A DNA stretch of 64,000 nucleotides from Endomychus coccineus (GCA_958510875.1 OY294067.1:201765982-201829981), one strand, 5' to 3'. Positions 46,390-59,270 are shown, numbered from the stretch's first letter. Program-made: numbers and translations. Notes: a model not told the origin generated them from the letters alone.

Positions 46390-47002
46390 ATTTCAATGAT
46401 ACCGTTCTGGATTGTTTATCTGAATTATTAGCAAATTATGAACAACCAATGATGGTCTCAAATGAGATTTTGAGAACAGTTCGCCAGAAAAATTTCGAGA
46501 CTTTGGTCCAACAACCAGAAGGATTACCTAATTTATCATTGAGTACATTTCTTGAATTATAGGAATTCAAAACTAAACTCATGAAAGTATACACAGCTAT
46601 GAGGCAAGTATGATACAACATTTTTAATGTTGCATGAAATAATCTCCCTATGTAATCATGAATTTCGGGAAGTGTGTGGATTCATTGTTCCAGGTTAAAC
46701 GACTAGCAGCTGTTGGGGGTTCTGAGGTAGAGTCATTAGTTAGAGGGATGATGAAATATCCAATATCTAATGAACTAGGAACAAAATTCAACTGGAAAGT
46801 AAGAGAACAACATAGTTTGGAAAAAACAATATTCTGAAGGCAATATATGGTAATGTGAGAAGTTAATTTCGAATGTAGGGTTTCTAATTTGAAAATTTCA
46901 GACACTGCTAAACTGAAGAAGGATTCTGTAGTTGCTAACACCATAAAAGACTGGTTCAAATATCCAAAATCAAGAATGGCTAAAACTAAATCAACAGGGT
47001 AA
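46390..47002 (+). pseudogene. DUF4806-domain gene remnant with introns
   Basis: Exon 1 piece begins after a strong acceptor (tttctcccag, to 46389) and reads FNDTVLDCLSELLANYEQPM and FETLVQQPEGLPNLSL. It has an in-frame TAG at about 46560 before EFKTKLMKVYTAMRQ. Donor gtatga is at 46608 and acceptor ttccag ends at 46693 (86 bp intron). Exon 2 reads VKRLAAVGGSEVESLVRGMM and KYPISNELGTKFNWK, the core of DUF4806 (LxxxGGxxxxxxVxxxxxxxxsnelgxxFnWxGk), then a damaged end up to AIYG. A second small intron (46850-46901) follows, then DTAKLKKDSVVANTIKDWFK. DUF4806 has no known function and is widespread in insects, often near transposons. The stop and a frameshift make this a pseudogene. Confidence 0.65.
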
Positions 47003-50000
47003 ATATTTTTACTTTTTCAGATCATTACATTGCCTATTTCAGTCAGAAAAACATATATTGATATTCGAGGAACACTGCTGCTTATGTAATCAGACAATAC
47101 TTGCAGTAAATCATGTATTATTCTTCAAGTATAGTACTTGGAATAATTCCTGAGTACCAAGAAGTACTGAAGGTATCACATTGTACTTGAAATATTGTTG
47201 AACTACTTTGAAAGATGCTTGCTGGTAGAAACAATTGCTGATTGATATCGTGTTTCAGTTCTATTTTTTCCGGCTATGACACGTCGTTATATCAATTCTG
47301 TATATTCTATATGCACCTTCCGCTCATTATTCACTAGGTGAAGGTAATCATAATCATGTAATCATCATTTCACTATGGTCACAAACATTTTTCATTTTGA
47401 TTTGCACAAACTGTCAAATTGATCGTTATTAGTCTACTAGAGAGCTAATGGATTTGTCAAAATCAAAAACTTAACTATTAACTCATAAAACCTAATGATA
47501 GTAGTCATATTGGACTGGTTTAAAATGATAATATTAATTGTGTAGATTTTCTTATTCAAAAATTGCAATACACTGTCAATATATATTCCGTTCTCAACAT
47601 TCTTTGCCAATGTAGGCTTCATGATGAGTGATTCGTGAAATCAGGGCCTTTTAGTAGATTGGAATATGTTTATTATTATTTCACAGACACCATAACTGGA
47701 TATCTACTGGGAAACTTCTATATATTGAGACACTATCACCTTGTTAAACATTTAAAGAAATTCTAGTTTATGAAAGTTTTATAAAACATAGAAATAATGT
47801 GTGTTTATTTGGGTTTATGTCTATAAATTCTTTTGATTACTCTCACATTGAAACACAATATGTTGGATTGTGGATATATAATTGAATGTAAAACTATTTT
47901 AATTTAATATTAGCTCTCATATTCCATTACGTTGGATTTAGTTTCATAATAATTGTTATTTTCATGATAAACATGATTCAACCAATTTGTTTACCTATGT
48001 AATTTCGAACATGGGTTCTAACAAATTCTTTATTTCGATTAATATTTATTCACCAAATTCTAAAGGTGAATATTTGAGAAATTTGATATTGATGTACAGG
48101 TTTCTAATGTGCTTATTGTACATATCGAATGTGATATTGAGGAAACTTTATGTAATACTGCAAGCTTGTATATGAAATTGCTTTCAATTTATGAAATAAG
48201 TTTCACATTTCGAGCAGTCGTATAAGCGTTGACTTACCCTCACTCATATACTCAATACTACAAGTGATATCAAGATACAAATCCTATATGAATTCGACAT
48301 TCAAATCGAACGTTTTCAATACGTTCTGAACTGGCATATTCAAAACGTACTTAGAAATCTGCCATCAAACGTTCATATTTTGTATCGAAATAACGTTCGA
48401 AAGTGGTAAAACATATATGTTCCATAAACATTTAAATTTAATATGTAATTTCAAAATGTACATATTTTTTCAATGTTTTTTTGCACATGTTAAAATAATT
48501 TGTTTCTTATGTTGAATTTCACGTTAATAAGAGGAACACTTCTACGTTGAATCTATGTTGGATATCTAACGTTTGTGAGCTCTAGGTTATGGTTTCAACT
48601 CAACATGTTCTCGACGTATGTGTGTTTATTGGTTAATACGAGTATATTGTGTTTTTGGCTATGAATTGTTAGATTAAAATTTTTTTCCTACAAATATTTT
48701 CTCATTTTGAAATCACTCGATACACAAACTTATCTTTATTGGAAAACTCATAAGCTCCACTTTGACGCAAAGTTTGAGTGAAAAAGTTATAAATGAACAA
48801 TTTAGACCTGAAAACACGAATATACTCGTATTTCCGATTTTGTTTGTGGTATCGTGATCTCACCAAGCTCTAAATTTATCTTTTTGGAATCTATATATAA
48901 TGCATCGAACCCCATTTTGATAAGACATTTTCGTCGGCGAGATATTCAACTCTTGTTCAACAACTTTTAAATAATTGTTAATAAATAGAGGTAAGGAGGG
49001 AGGTCGTTGATATCGGGGGTATTAACTATACACAGGTGTCACAAGGGGTGCGGTCACCAAAAATATTGATTATTTCTCAGTAGACAAATTATTTCATGTA
49101 TGATAACAAGTTAAAAATATTAAAGATATCGAAATAAAGTATGGCACATTCCTTGGTGAAAAGGCACCGATAAAAGGAAACAAAATGTCTAACTTCCGTT
49201 CAGCTTTCGAAATACGAATTTGGTAATTAAGAACTTTATTTTGTTTATAACGACTGAATGGCTTATAATCCAATTTTTTTTCTTAAATGACGCGGATTTA
49301 CATTAGGTACCTTCAATCTCAATTTTGGTTTTGCTGTGGGCATTGAATTGTTCTATTTTGAAGCGAACAAGTTTGTTATTAACCCGTAGCTGGTGAGTTT
49401 GGATATTAAATATCCCGACAAAATCAAAGTATTGCCCCTTGCAACATACAGTGACACCAAATACTCTGCTTACTCGAATACCTTCAAGTGAGCTTATCGC
49501 CTGTTTGTGTCTGACTTCGTTGTCAAATTCCGAAAAGTCGGGGTATTTTTAACACTACATTAACAGTTCCGTGATTGTTCTTTGTTTTTCTGTTTTCCAT
49601 TTTTACTTCCTATGGCATCTGGAAAGTGGTCTAATAAGCCAGTTGACCCTAGTTCTAGTGAGTGGGCTACGTCTGTTTTCGATGAGTTTCCAATGAAGTG
49701 AACATCACACACCCGAATTTCCAAAATTATCATGAGAGTGCATCAGAACAAGGAGGATCTGACAATGAAGTTAACCTAGTTATGTTCCTCATCCGTCAAG
49801 TCGCCCTTCATTTTCAATCCAAATACCATGACGTAAACGTCTTCGCATAAACGAAACAAGCAACCACTTTCAACACTCGTACAAGAGGGCATCTTCCAGA
49901 TAGAATTTGTCGCAATAGAGCGCAGGTCCCCGTGAGACCTGCTCAGTGAGGAAATTTTAAGCCAAATCATACGACGAACCAATGAAAAATTGGTTGGAAT

Positions 50001-50205
50001 TAAAGACAATTTGATAAAATTGAATAAAACAATGTTTGGTTTAGTTTCCACAAGATATTTTTTTTATCTTTCAAAAAACACGACCTGTTTCAACTTCAAC
50101 ATCACAGTTTATTGGAAAATAAAATTTCTTCTAGAAATTTGAATTAGACAAAAAGTGTTTTATTCCATTTAATTAAAATGGATTTCCATAAAATAAATAG
50201 TTCAG
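47003..50205. other. Unassigned AT-rich stretch
   Basis: No transposon domain, RNA gene or long repeat recognised. Short open stretch near 49610 (MASGKWSNKPVDPSSSEW) may or may not belong to the piggyBac remnant that starts near 50215. Confidence 0.45.
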
Positions 50206-50214
50206 CACTATCTC

Positions 50215-51083
50215 TGACGAAAATTCATCCAATGATACTCGTACTGACTATAGAGATACTGATTTGATTGAGTTCAAGGAATTTTTGGGAATCCTTATGT
50301 TCACGGCCATCTTCAAATTTGATTATTGAGATCTTGAAGGTTTGTTCGCTACAGACGGAACTGGTCGAGATATTTTTTGTTGTACGATGTCACTAAAAAT
50401 GGTCTATATTATACTGTTGGGCCTATGATTTGATGATGCTTCAGATAGAGGAGAGGGAAAAAAAGATTGATTCAACGGCTGCCGTATTATGGGTATATCA
50501 CAAGTTCCTGGGAAACTGTCGTAATTGTTACTCAATTGTCGAGTATGCTTGCATTAACGGAATGCTATATCGATTTCGTGGTCTATAACGATTCAGGATG
50601 TATATTCCGAATAAACAAAGAAAGTATGGAATTAAAATAATGAAACGAAAACAAACTATTTTCTGAATGCATACATCTATTCCGGACAGTGATGGCAGCT
50701 CACTCACCGATGACGAGCTGAAATTTTTCAAACCAATACAGGCTGTGCTGCAAATAAGTGAACCGATTGTTGACACTAACCGGCAGATAATTTGTTTCAT
50801 TCTAAAGGTCTCGTTAAAGAGCTAACTGAAACCGGCACGACTAACGTAGAAACCACGAGAAGAAGGAAACGTTCTGTGTAGCTTCACAAGCATTATGTTA
50901 GTAGTTTCCTTCATTCCAAAGAAGAATAAAGCTTTCCTGCTTGTATCTTCAATGCACCAAAATCAAACAACAGATCAGGTAGCTCAAAAGTCGGAAATCA
51001 TTGATTTTTACAACAGTAAGAAAGATGTGGTCGATGCATTAGATGAGAAGGGTACAGTCTGCTCGACAAGTCAAGTCAACTGA
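50215..51083 (+). pseudogene. piggyBac-type transposase, frameshifted
   Basis: Plus strand, alternating frames: LIEFKEFLGILMFTAIFKFD, FATDGTGRDIFCCTMSLKMV and FDDASDR (start of the DDE_Tnp_1_7 domain; the Asp of the FDD region is a catalytic candidate). Then RFRG...FRMYIPNKQRKYGIKIM near 50570-50650 (the FRGRCxFRxYIPxKPxKYGIKI block), and DGSSLTDDELKFFKPIQAVL with PIVDTNRQIICF. Next LVKELTETGTTNVETTRRRK, and an open stretch 50895-51083 with SFIPKKNKAFLLVSSMHQNQ and IIDFYNSKKDVVDALDEKGT (matches KPxIIxxYNxTKGGVDxLDE). At least five frame changes and several stops. Terminal repeats not found. Confidence 0.85.
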
Positions 51084-51274
51084 ACTTAGACAATCCTTGA
51101 AAAAGATATTCACGTACTCTTGACAACCTTTATTCTTTCTGACATTTTTTACGATTCACATTTTCTATCCAAGTAAATACAAAACGCTTTATTATGTAGA
51201 AATGATGTAAAAAAACATGAAATTACACAACATACTCCCACTTTATTTTATGGAAACAAAATAATTTTTTAATT

Positions 51275-51900
51275 TCAGTTTCCAATTTTCCTAAGCGATA
51301 ACCTCTTTTGCTGCATGTAGTTTCCCTTGACTTTTGTCAATACTTCATCAAAAGGCAGGACAGGTCGTAGCATCTCACCACCACCAGTAGTTGTAATCCA
51401 TACCACACTGATTCCATTTCGACCAGGAATAAATTCAAAAATAATGCCATAGGCCATTCCAGCCTTCCTCATTATCGGAGCCTACCAACACTACGTCATC
51501 AACTTTAGGCTCTTCATAGGTTTTTTCTTTACTTGTTTGTATCAATATGCCCAAGTATTCACTTCGGAATCGGTTTCTTAATTCTTGCTTCAATTGAACT
51601 GGTGCTTCCAAGCATTCAATCTCAGAAATACCTGTTCCAATATTATCATGTAGGAGCATTACAGGAGTTGAAGTAATCAAATCTTTTGGGTCTTTCGTGA
51701 CATAAGTTGAAGATCTTGCATCCAAAATCGCTTCAGCTTCACACAAAACAAGTTTCCAGTTCAAGATACCTTAGTTTTCCAAGATCAAGTATTCTTGGTG
51801 ATAAACCCCATAGACTCCAAATTAACCTTTCTCGAAATCCACCCCACCATGGTCCAGATGGAGGGTTAAATGATGATTTTGATCTGTTTGAGTAGACTGA
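51275..51900 (-). pseudogene. BEL/Pao integrase C-terminal fragment (second copy, other family)
   Basis: Near 51890 FNPPSGPWWGGFRERLIWSL is the APWWGGxWERLI block at the end of Pao integrases. The open stretch 51764-51435 reads LCEAEAILDARSSTYVTKDP and QLKQELRNRFRSEYLGILIQ, then VDDVVLVGSDNEEGW; the DUF5641 domain (LRxRFxxEYLxxL ... GDVVLVxDDN). The last stretch to 51275 has RNGISVVWITTTGGGEMLRP. The order and motifs are clear. It is more complete at this end than the Pao element at 21.5-25.9 kb and belongs to a different lineage. No RT or gag nearby, so it is a 3' fragment. Confidence 0.85.
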
Positions 51901-51904
51901 GCTT

Positions 51905-53680
51905 CAGTCAATTTTCGTTACATAATTTTCTGTTCAAACAAAGTTTGTTTCATTATCACTGAACATCACACTAGACCTTCCTCTCCTACTGACAAATCTC
52001 ATTAATGATAACAGGAAGTCCAATGCTGCTATAGACTTAACTGAGTCCAAGTGTACACAACGGTTTACTGCACAGTTAAAAATTGTAAATGTAATTTCGA
52101 AATTATTTGAAATAAACTTTGAAATTGGATGCTATAAACAATAGTCCATTATTTCCAATAGAAATTTCCATTATATGACACATAGAAACGAGTTAAAAAA
52201 ACTACCATCAATCTAGTTACATTAAATAAATGGACAATACCGTACAAAACAATATTGCAGAACGAATAACAAACCGGAACGGAAAGGGGTACTTGGTTTA
52301 TTTAACGATAATTGGATTTTACTCATACATGAGGACGAACTTTTTTCATACAGCATTCACGTCACAAATGGAGAGCTACCCGCTTCTATTGTATTAGGTT
52401 TGAAGTCATCGTTTTTATTTCTTCACGTAGTCTGAGCTTCATATTGTGAATGTTGTTGATGACAGTTTTTCTTCCTGATTATCATTGGACATAAACTGTT
52501 TTTGTTTGAAAACCTCAATGAATTAGGTATTGTGAGACTTTTCAGGTATTCATTGAAGAAAGAAATCCCTCCAAGTATCAGACAAAATGCTGTGATATAT
52601 CACATAGTTGAAATTAGAAAATCGTTGAGTCTGATTATTATAATTTGAGTACTGCCTTCCATCCAACTGAGATCCAGCAATTATGTGCTTTCATTAGTTC
52701 GAGTGATTTGTTAATTTGATAGATGACCTACTACATAAGGAATATATATTCTGCCTGATTAATATACAAGGTCAATGGTTATACCTTGAAATTTCCTTCT
52801 CAACACATCAACAAACTTCTATTCTCATGAGGAATCGATTCAGCATGGACACCATTTTGAATTCGAGAACGTATTAGTATTTGGGACGTTCAGTCTTCAT
52901 TTCAACAGTTGTACATAATTGAACAGAAGAATCAACGAAAAACTCCGATTTGAAGATTCAATGTTTAACATTATGATTTGAGATGATGTATTTCCTTGTA
53001 CGCATTGTAGAAACGTTTACACTGTCGTTAGTGTCGTTAGTGTGAGGGAAGGCCGGAAGACATAATAATGATATCAAAATGAATAGAGAACATGATCTCG
53101 CTATTTTCACATATTTAATTTCAATATAACACTTGAAGGTTGAAATTCTATGAAAATTTTTAACTGTTCATACATAAATAGGAGAAGTATCACCGAAATT
53201 TATTAAAGTATAATGTTGTAGACTGCGACTGCAAAATTGGATAATGTAAGAACATGAATGCCGAATGAAGCTTGAGGAATCCTTTTCTATTGTGATAAAG
53301 CTTAAACAAAAATTCTCAAAAGTCTTGCTGAGCAACTAGTTTGAAGATAAAATCTAACAGATCTTGTTTCAAAACGAACATCTGAAATACTCGATACCTG
53401 AATATTCGGCATATTTAGAGAAACATTTACCATTTTCACTTCTGTATCATACAGACACTGATCTATTTATTTGAGTGAATAATATAAAAGTTTGGAATTT
53501 TAATGAAACAATAATATCTAAATTCACTTATTATTATAATTACCTCCCACTATTAGACCGAAAGAGTCTGTAAATACCAGGAGGGGTGAAATCATTACCT
53601 GATTTCATAAGGATATAACTTTCGAGGAAAAAATCGCTCATGTTTGTGAGTAATGTTTATTTGGACATTTAATTAATTCT
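51905..53680. other. Unassigned AT-rich stretch
   Basis: No coding motif found. Confidence 0.5.
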
Positions 53681-53683
53681 CTA

Positions 53684-53902
53684 TCAAATATCGACCAAGT
53701 GGTCGCCGCCAAAGCATATTCGGGTGCATTTTGGAGCATTCTTCATCACTTTTATCAATACTTCAGGCAATAAATTTGCCATTCCTTCTTCAATATAGAG
53801 AAAGAAGCCTGTAGCAGTCAAATAGTGTGATCTTTCGGGCCAATGCAAATCACTAACACAAGAAATTGAGTCACCGGGAAATATCACGCAAAGAATATCC
53901 AT
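53684..53902 (-). pseudogene. Tc3-like transposase C-terminal fragment
   Basis: The open stretch reads IFPGDSISCVSDLHWPERSH, then YLTATGFFLYIEEGMANLLP, then VLIKVMKNAPKCTRICFGGD and HLVDI. It matches the WPPRSPDLTxxDFFLWGxLK end of IS630/Tc3-like transposases, followed by VMxNAxxRxxxCxxxxGGHLxDI. The normal RSPDL is RSHYL here, so the third catalytic region is damaged. It is the same superfamily as the transposase at 37921-39000 but a different subfamily. It adjoins the Gypsy RNase H end, with no space between, suggesting insertion or fusion by rearrangement. Confidence 0.6.
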
Positions 53903-53938
53903 TGTTGCTCATGCTGTGTGTGCAATCGCCCCATCCTT

Positions 53939-55181
53939 TCAGTAGCAGTGTTGTCGGCGGTGCCTTCGAAAAATATGAGCCAATCCCATGTTCTCCGTGA
54001 ACACAGCAACAAACAGTGAATTTGAAAGCATGTAATGACTGTTTGTGCATGATTTGTCATTAGCCGCTAGTTTATCTCCATCAGGTGCTAACCCTTCAAC
54101 TCCCACAACGTGACCTAATAATTTTACCTTGCGTTGGATATAGTTACATTTGCTAGGCTTCAAAGTAAGTCCTGCTTGACTTAGTCGCTGGAAAATACTT
54201 TCTAGTTTTTCTAAATGTTTCCCAAAAGCTTCTGAGAATATAATAATAACATCTAAATAGATGAGAATATCTTTCCATTTCGTTCCCTGAAATACTTTGT
54301 CCGCAAGCTTTTGAAAAGTTGCAGGTGCGTTGCATAGACCAAAAGGTAACACATTGAATTCGTATAATCCCTGACCCGAGTTATAAATGCCGTGTACGCC
54401 TTGTGTTACTATTTTATTCGTACTTGCCAGTAACCACTAAACATATCTAATGTTGTAAAATATTTTGCGTTGCCTAGATAAGTTAAAATATCGTCAATGT
54501 TTGGCAGTGGGATTTTTTCGTTACATTATTGATATGCCTATAGTCGATGCAAAAACGAACTGTGCCATCTTTCATTTTCACCAATACGATTGGGCTAGAC
54601 CGGAGTGAATGACTTGGTCTAATGATATTGTTTTGTAGCATTTCCTGTATTTGTTTGTCAATCATTTGTTTTTCTTTGTGGGAAACTTTGTAAGGTCTTG
54701 ATTTGATAGGTTCATCAGTTTCAATAATAATTTCGTGTTCGGTTAAGTCAGTATTACTCATTGATTTGGTATTTTTAGAAAACACATTGTGATATTTTTC
54801 TAATGAAGGAATAAGTTTAAGTTTCTCGTCTAAATTATTGATATTGTCTAAGTTATGGACTTGTAGTGTAACAGATTCATCAGTTTCTTCAGTATACAGG
54901 AAAATACTCTCGTTGTTTACATTTGATGCAGCTTTCTTAAAATAAAAACCTATCGAAGTATCTCTGAAAAGCTTGATGTTCATGTGAGATCTGGAAACGA
55001 TATTTACGTATAACTGCCTATTTTCTAAATAAGGTTCACTAGTGCATAATAACCCTCTGGGAATTAAAAAAGATTCATTCACCTCATAGTAAAGTGTGGA
55101 TAGTATTTCAGGCGAGAATTTCAGAATATTATGTAATAGCTTCACTTTGATCTCAACATTTTGTCTGAAAAAATTCTTCAT
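53939..55181 (-). pseudogene. Gypsy reverse transcriptase
   Basis: The stretch 55181-54483 carries the pre-RT region (YHNVFSKNTKSMSNTDLTEH; PYKVSHKEKQMIDKQIQEML), then IIRPSHSLRSSPIVLVKMKD and GTVRFCIDYRHINNVTKKSH (RxCxDYRxLN block). After a frame change YFTTLDMFSGYWQV (motif A with LDxxSGYxQ) is seen near 54450. Then LPFGLCNAPATFQKLADKVF (motif B), and LIYLDVIIIFSEAFGKHLEK, where the catalytic YLDD is YLDV. That change disables the enzyme. LKPSKCNYIQRKVKLLGHVV follows. Near 53980 the frame-shifted FTVCCCVHGEHGIGSYFSK fits the RNase H start (DAS..GIGA.L) with its Asp lost. Confidence 0.85.
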
Positions 55182-55670
55182 TAGCAGTTACTTTGAATCT
55201 ACTAATGTCATTATCAAGCGTGGTTTGTGAATTGTAGGATATAGGCGATATATTTCTATATTGTTTGTGGAAATTTACGCTAGATGTTTTGTTGTTGATA
55301 TCAAGTTGCACTGTAGATGAATTGAAATCAATTACGGCCCTATGTTCTTGCAAAAACATGTGCCTGAGATTAAAGGCTTGGGGTAATGAATCCATTACTA
55401 GAGCATTACACTCCATAAATTCACCAGCAATTCTTAGTTCAAAACATAGTTCACCTACAGAATTAATTTTATGACTTCCTGCGGTAATAAGAACCTAATT
55501 TGTAATTTTGATCGGTAAATGCTTTACTAAATTTCTTAAAACAATATTTTGGCTACATCCAGTGTCTAAAACTATTTCGATAATTTCTGAATTGTTTATA
55601 TTACCCTTAATCATTAGAATATTATTTGACATTGAACCGTTTACATTATGAAGAACGACCCCAGGGGATT
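55153..55670 (-). pseudogene. Gypsy aspartic protease
   Basis: From 55630 the stretch ILMIKGNINNSEIIEIVLDT then GCSQNIVLRNLVKHLP shows the catalytic D-T-G of retroviral-type proteases. An in-frame stop follows ITN at about 55496. The reading then resumes as LITAGSHKINSVGELCFELR and ALVMDSLPQAFNLRHMFLQE. The last has the hydrophobic-hydrophobic pattern of the protease C-terminus, with the usual GxDxL position replaced. It leads on to the RT in an overlapping frame. Confidence 0.7.
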
Positions 55671-57110
55671 TCAGTATCGTCCCCTCTCGTTTGGGGGTTG
55701 TCTGTTAGTTTCGGTTTCAGTTGTAACCTTATTTTCTCTATGATTTGAATTTGTGTTATACACTGATGTATAATGTCCAACCGTATTACAGTTGGAACAG
55801 ATTGGTCTACCGTCTTTTATTCTAGTCTGTGATATGTCATTTTGTTCAAATCTATCGTTTCTGTTTTGATTTGGAAAATGAACGTTAGGTTGGTTAGTCT
55901 TTTTAGAATTATATGTGGTAAGTCTGTAATTATTCGTATTATTATACGTAGATTTGTTATAATTGGGATTTTGATTTTGTCCATAGTATCGAGGTTTGTT
56001 GTAGTTCGTATTTGGGTGATACGTGGATTTTTGAGTGTTTTGAAAATTTTGTGGGAATTGTCTTTGATATGATGTGTCAGGAGATAGGTTCTGCATGGAG
56101 TTTTTGGGATTCTGTTGCGAGTGTGGCCAACTTAATGCAAGAAAAGCGTGATTAGTCATGTGTGTAATAGTTGCACGTTCTTTAATGTCTCTTAGTTTTG
56201 AAACTAATGCTTTACGTTGGTCCATATTCATTCCAGAGGAATAATAGCTTTCATAACAAGTCGGGTGTGAGCCACTTTCAGAGTGATCCTTGAATATATC
56301 AAATGCCATATTTGGATCGACTTCATTTGACAATGATAAAAGATCGTAGAAATATCATTTTATGTCCTCTTTATCTTGTTCCTTTCTCATATTGGAACGA
56401 AATTTGATTTTCCTCGAAGGGTGTTCGCCACCGAATTCTTTACAGAATTCTTCCGATATCTGCTCCCAAATTGTATTGTTGTTAGCTGGTTCAGCTATAT
56501 ATCTAGCATACCAGTTAATAGCTGCTCCTTCTAGAAAGCTGCCTAATTAATTTATTTTATATGTATCATTATAGTAATTTGCTGAAGCTGAACGTTCATA
56601 ACTTCTTATGGAAGTTATGGGGCTGCTTGTGCATGTGTTGAATAAAGGTGGTGACAAAATTCAGGTACTGTAGGTGACCTACCAGCAATTGTTGCATCTG
56701 CCAGTGTTAAGTTGTGAGCCATTTTGCGTGTTGGTGATTTAAAAAGTGATTGTTGTCTTGTGGATCCAGTATGTGCTTCTAAGTTACTTAGGAAATTATC
56801 ACCAAATTGTGACGTTCGTCTAACTACTGTGTGTGATCCAGCTTCTCCTTGCCAAGAAGTAGTATGTGAAGGACTATCAAAGTCAATTATGCTTAAGTCA
56901 CCTAAGCCGCTTATTAAGTCGGTTGGGGTGGATGATGTTGATTTAGTAGGGTTTCTGTGTGTTATGAAGGCATTTCCAAGTACTTCTGTACTGCGAAAGT
57001 TAGGTTCAAAATGAGTGTCTGTTTCATCTTCGACAGTTAACTTAAATCCAATGTCTGCATTTTTTGCTTCAGCTCTTGTGAAAGGTTTGTCATTTGACTT
57101 GTCGAACAGT
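55671..57110 (-). pseudogene. Gypsy gag with zinc knuckle
   Basis: The N-terminal part near 56720 reads MAHNLTLADATIAGRSPTVP. A capsid piece near 56540 has SFLEGAAINWYARYIAEPAN, matching the FLEGxAxxWY motif of Gypsy capsids. The open stretch 56333-55671 reads DIFKDHSESGSHPTCYESYY and ALVSKLRDIKERATI, then an Asn/Tyr/Gln-rich linker with repeated NYNKP-like units. It ends with RPICSNCNTVGHYTSVY, the CX2CX4HX4C knuckle with its final Cys replaced by Tyr. Stops are present between the N-terminal parts. Gag makes the particle and binds genomic RNA; loss of the last Cys would impair that. Confidence 0.75.
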
Positions 57111-58278
57111 CAGTAGTCATTGGCTTGTTGAAAATATATACAAGAAACAAAAACTTAAAGTAATGTTCTGTCAGATATCCCAGCATATTATTTGAAAACG
57201 TGGATAAAATTAACTGAACAATAATGTTTCAATTATGTGAAACAATGATGATAGTAGAAAGGTAAATTATACTAAATATATGTACGTAGAAAATGAGAAA
57301 GTGACAAAATAAGTATAAAATAAAAATTAATGGGTGGAGAATTAATTTTAATCAGGTATTATATAAGAATCACATCCCAGGAATGATTAAATAATAAATA
57401 ATAAAAATATTTATTAAGCATTTTTCAATTAATGAATTATGTGTATTTATTTTAGTTTAATAATTCTGATCAAAATCATAAAAGGAACTTTCTCCTTAAC
57501 ATATCTAAATATGCCAAAAAGAAAAGAACGGCGCCTCCATCACATGCCACGCGCCAGTTTTTTGGTAGAGCTGAATGTTTTAGATGAATATTGGTTTGGG
57601 AGCAAGAGGCATGGCGTATCCCTGAGGATTCTTGTTTGAGATATATTAAATGTAATTTAAAATAAATAACATTGGTGAAACTAACTCAATAGAATTTATT
57701 GGAACAAATTAACAGATAAGAATAAAATACGACGCTATTTGAAATGAGTACATCAAATTTTGTATAACATAAATTGATTAATAAAACACAATGCTAAATA
57801 ATTTCGAAATTAGTTCAGGTGATTTAAAAAACATGATAATGAATAGTTTTGAAAACATTTTAATTAAATCATTAATTCTCCATTTAATGTGAATAGAAAA
57901 AACATTACTCACATTATTAACATCGATGCGTACACACGAGAGAAAGAAGTTCGAATATCCCACTTTTCCTATGTCGGTGACTTATATAAACTTTATTGAT
58001 GAAATGCAGCAATTCAGGATTCGCACGGTGAATGAAGTTGTCCGGCAGAATAATAAACCCTAATGCTGACATTACAGTTCTACTTATTATTTGCAATATA
58101 AAAGTATTTGAGAATGAAATTAGCACCGACTGACAGGAAATGGTTTGAAGTAAGTTTTGTAATAAGATAAATTGAAATAAAATATCTGAAAGATTATAAT
58201 AGGAATAAAAATGATTTACAATATTCAAAAATTATAAAGATTGGTAATAATTGAATTTGGTGAAATCGGAAACGTGAC
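57111..58278. other. Unassigned AT-rich stretch
   Basis: Expected location of the Gypsy 5' LTR and leader, but no second LTR copy exists for comparison. No coding signal. Confidence 0.45.
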
Positions 58279-58330
58279 AATATTAATATCAATGTTCAAT
58301 TCTCACAACCAATTTTTTTGTAGATTGGTA

Positions 58331-58376
58331 CTACCAGGCCTCGAGGTCAATTATTACACCTCATCCTCAGGTATAT
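58331..58376 (-). ncRNA. Degenerate hammerhead-like motif, left arm
   Basis: Minus strand: CTGAGGA (58370-58364), one T, stem GAGGT/ACCTC, then GAGG in place of GAAA, then CCTGGTA. Core half 1 and stem II intact, core half 2 mutated. Confidence 0.45.
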
Positions 58377-59221
58377 ATAAAGCATGACTGTGCTAAAGAA
58401 AAATGTATCAAAATTTGTTAAAACGGTTTGTTAAAATATTTTTATTCCAAAAAAGTGAGCAATTTATTGTGTTTTTCGATTATTAATATTGTAAATAGTT
58501 AATTTTTAGTGAATTAAAAAAAAACATGTTACTCACGTTCAATATATAAAATTATTTATAATCGTATGGCTTCATTCCCAGATAATTACGTTTACATGTA
58601 AAACAGCATTTTTGATTTATATAATATACATGTTAAACAGTTGAAATTCAGGAAGCTATGAAGTAGTTATAATAATGGTGAGAAATATGTAACTTCAGAT
58701 AACAAATTGGTGGAAAAATTATCAAAAAACTTATTACAAAAAATGTATATGTTTTGAATGTTCGATATTCATGCAATAATAAGGAATTAATGACATGGAG
58801 TGGTAAAGTGATGAAGCCATATGATGTAATTAATTTCTTATAATTGCATAAATATCACATATTCAAAACATATCAATTTTTTATAATAAATTTTTCAATA
58901 TTTTTTTAACCAATTCGCAATCTAAATTCACATGTTCCTCACCATCAGAATGACTACTTTGTAGCTTCCTGAATGTCAACTGTTTTAACATGTATCTTAT
59001 TCAAATCAAAAATGAAATTTCACATACGACAAACGTAATTATCTGGAAATGAAGCCATACGGTTATAAGTAATTTTGCATATTGAATTTAAGTAGTTTTT
59101 TTTCTTCTAATGTTACTTCAAACTAACAATTTACATTATTATTAATTGAAAAAAAAAACAATAATTTCATCAAATTTTGAAATAAAAATATTCTTATAAC
59201 TGTTCCAACAAATACCTATAT

Positions 59222-59270
59222 ATACTTAAGAATGAGGTGTAATAATTGATTTCGAAACCTGGTAGTACAT
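59222..59270 (+). ncRNA. Degenerate hammerhead-like motif, right arm
   Basis: CTTAAGA (59225-59231, consensus CTGANGA), a T, GAGGT, a long loop, then TTTC, GAAA (59254-59257) and a GGTA cleavage-type triplet (59261-59264). In the left arm the other half is preserved instead, so the common ancestor probably had a full core. Confidence 0.45.

Larger units (their letters stand above)
53939..57110 (-). mobile_element. Ty3/Gypsy retrotransposon, gag-protease-RT part
   Basis: Minus strand in order gag (57110-55671), protease (55670-55153), RT and RNase H start (55181-53939). No integrase or LTR recognised; the element ends where the Tc3-like fragment begins. Confidence 0.85.
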
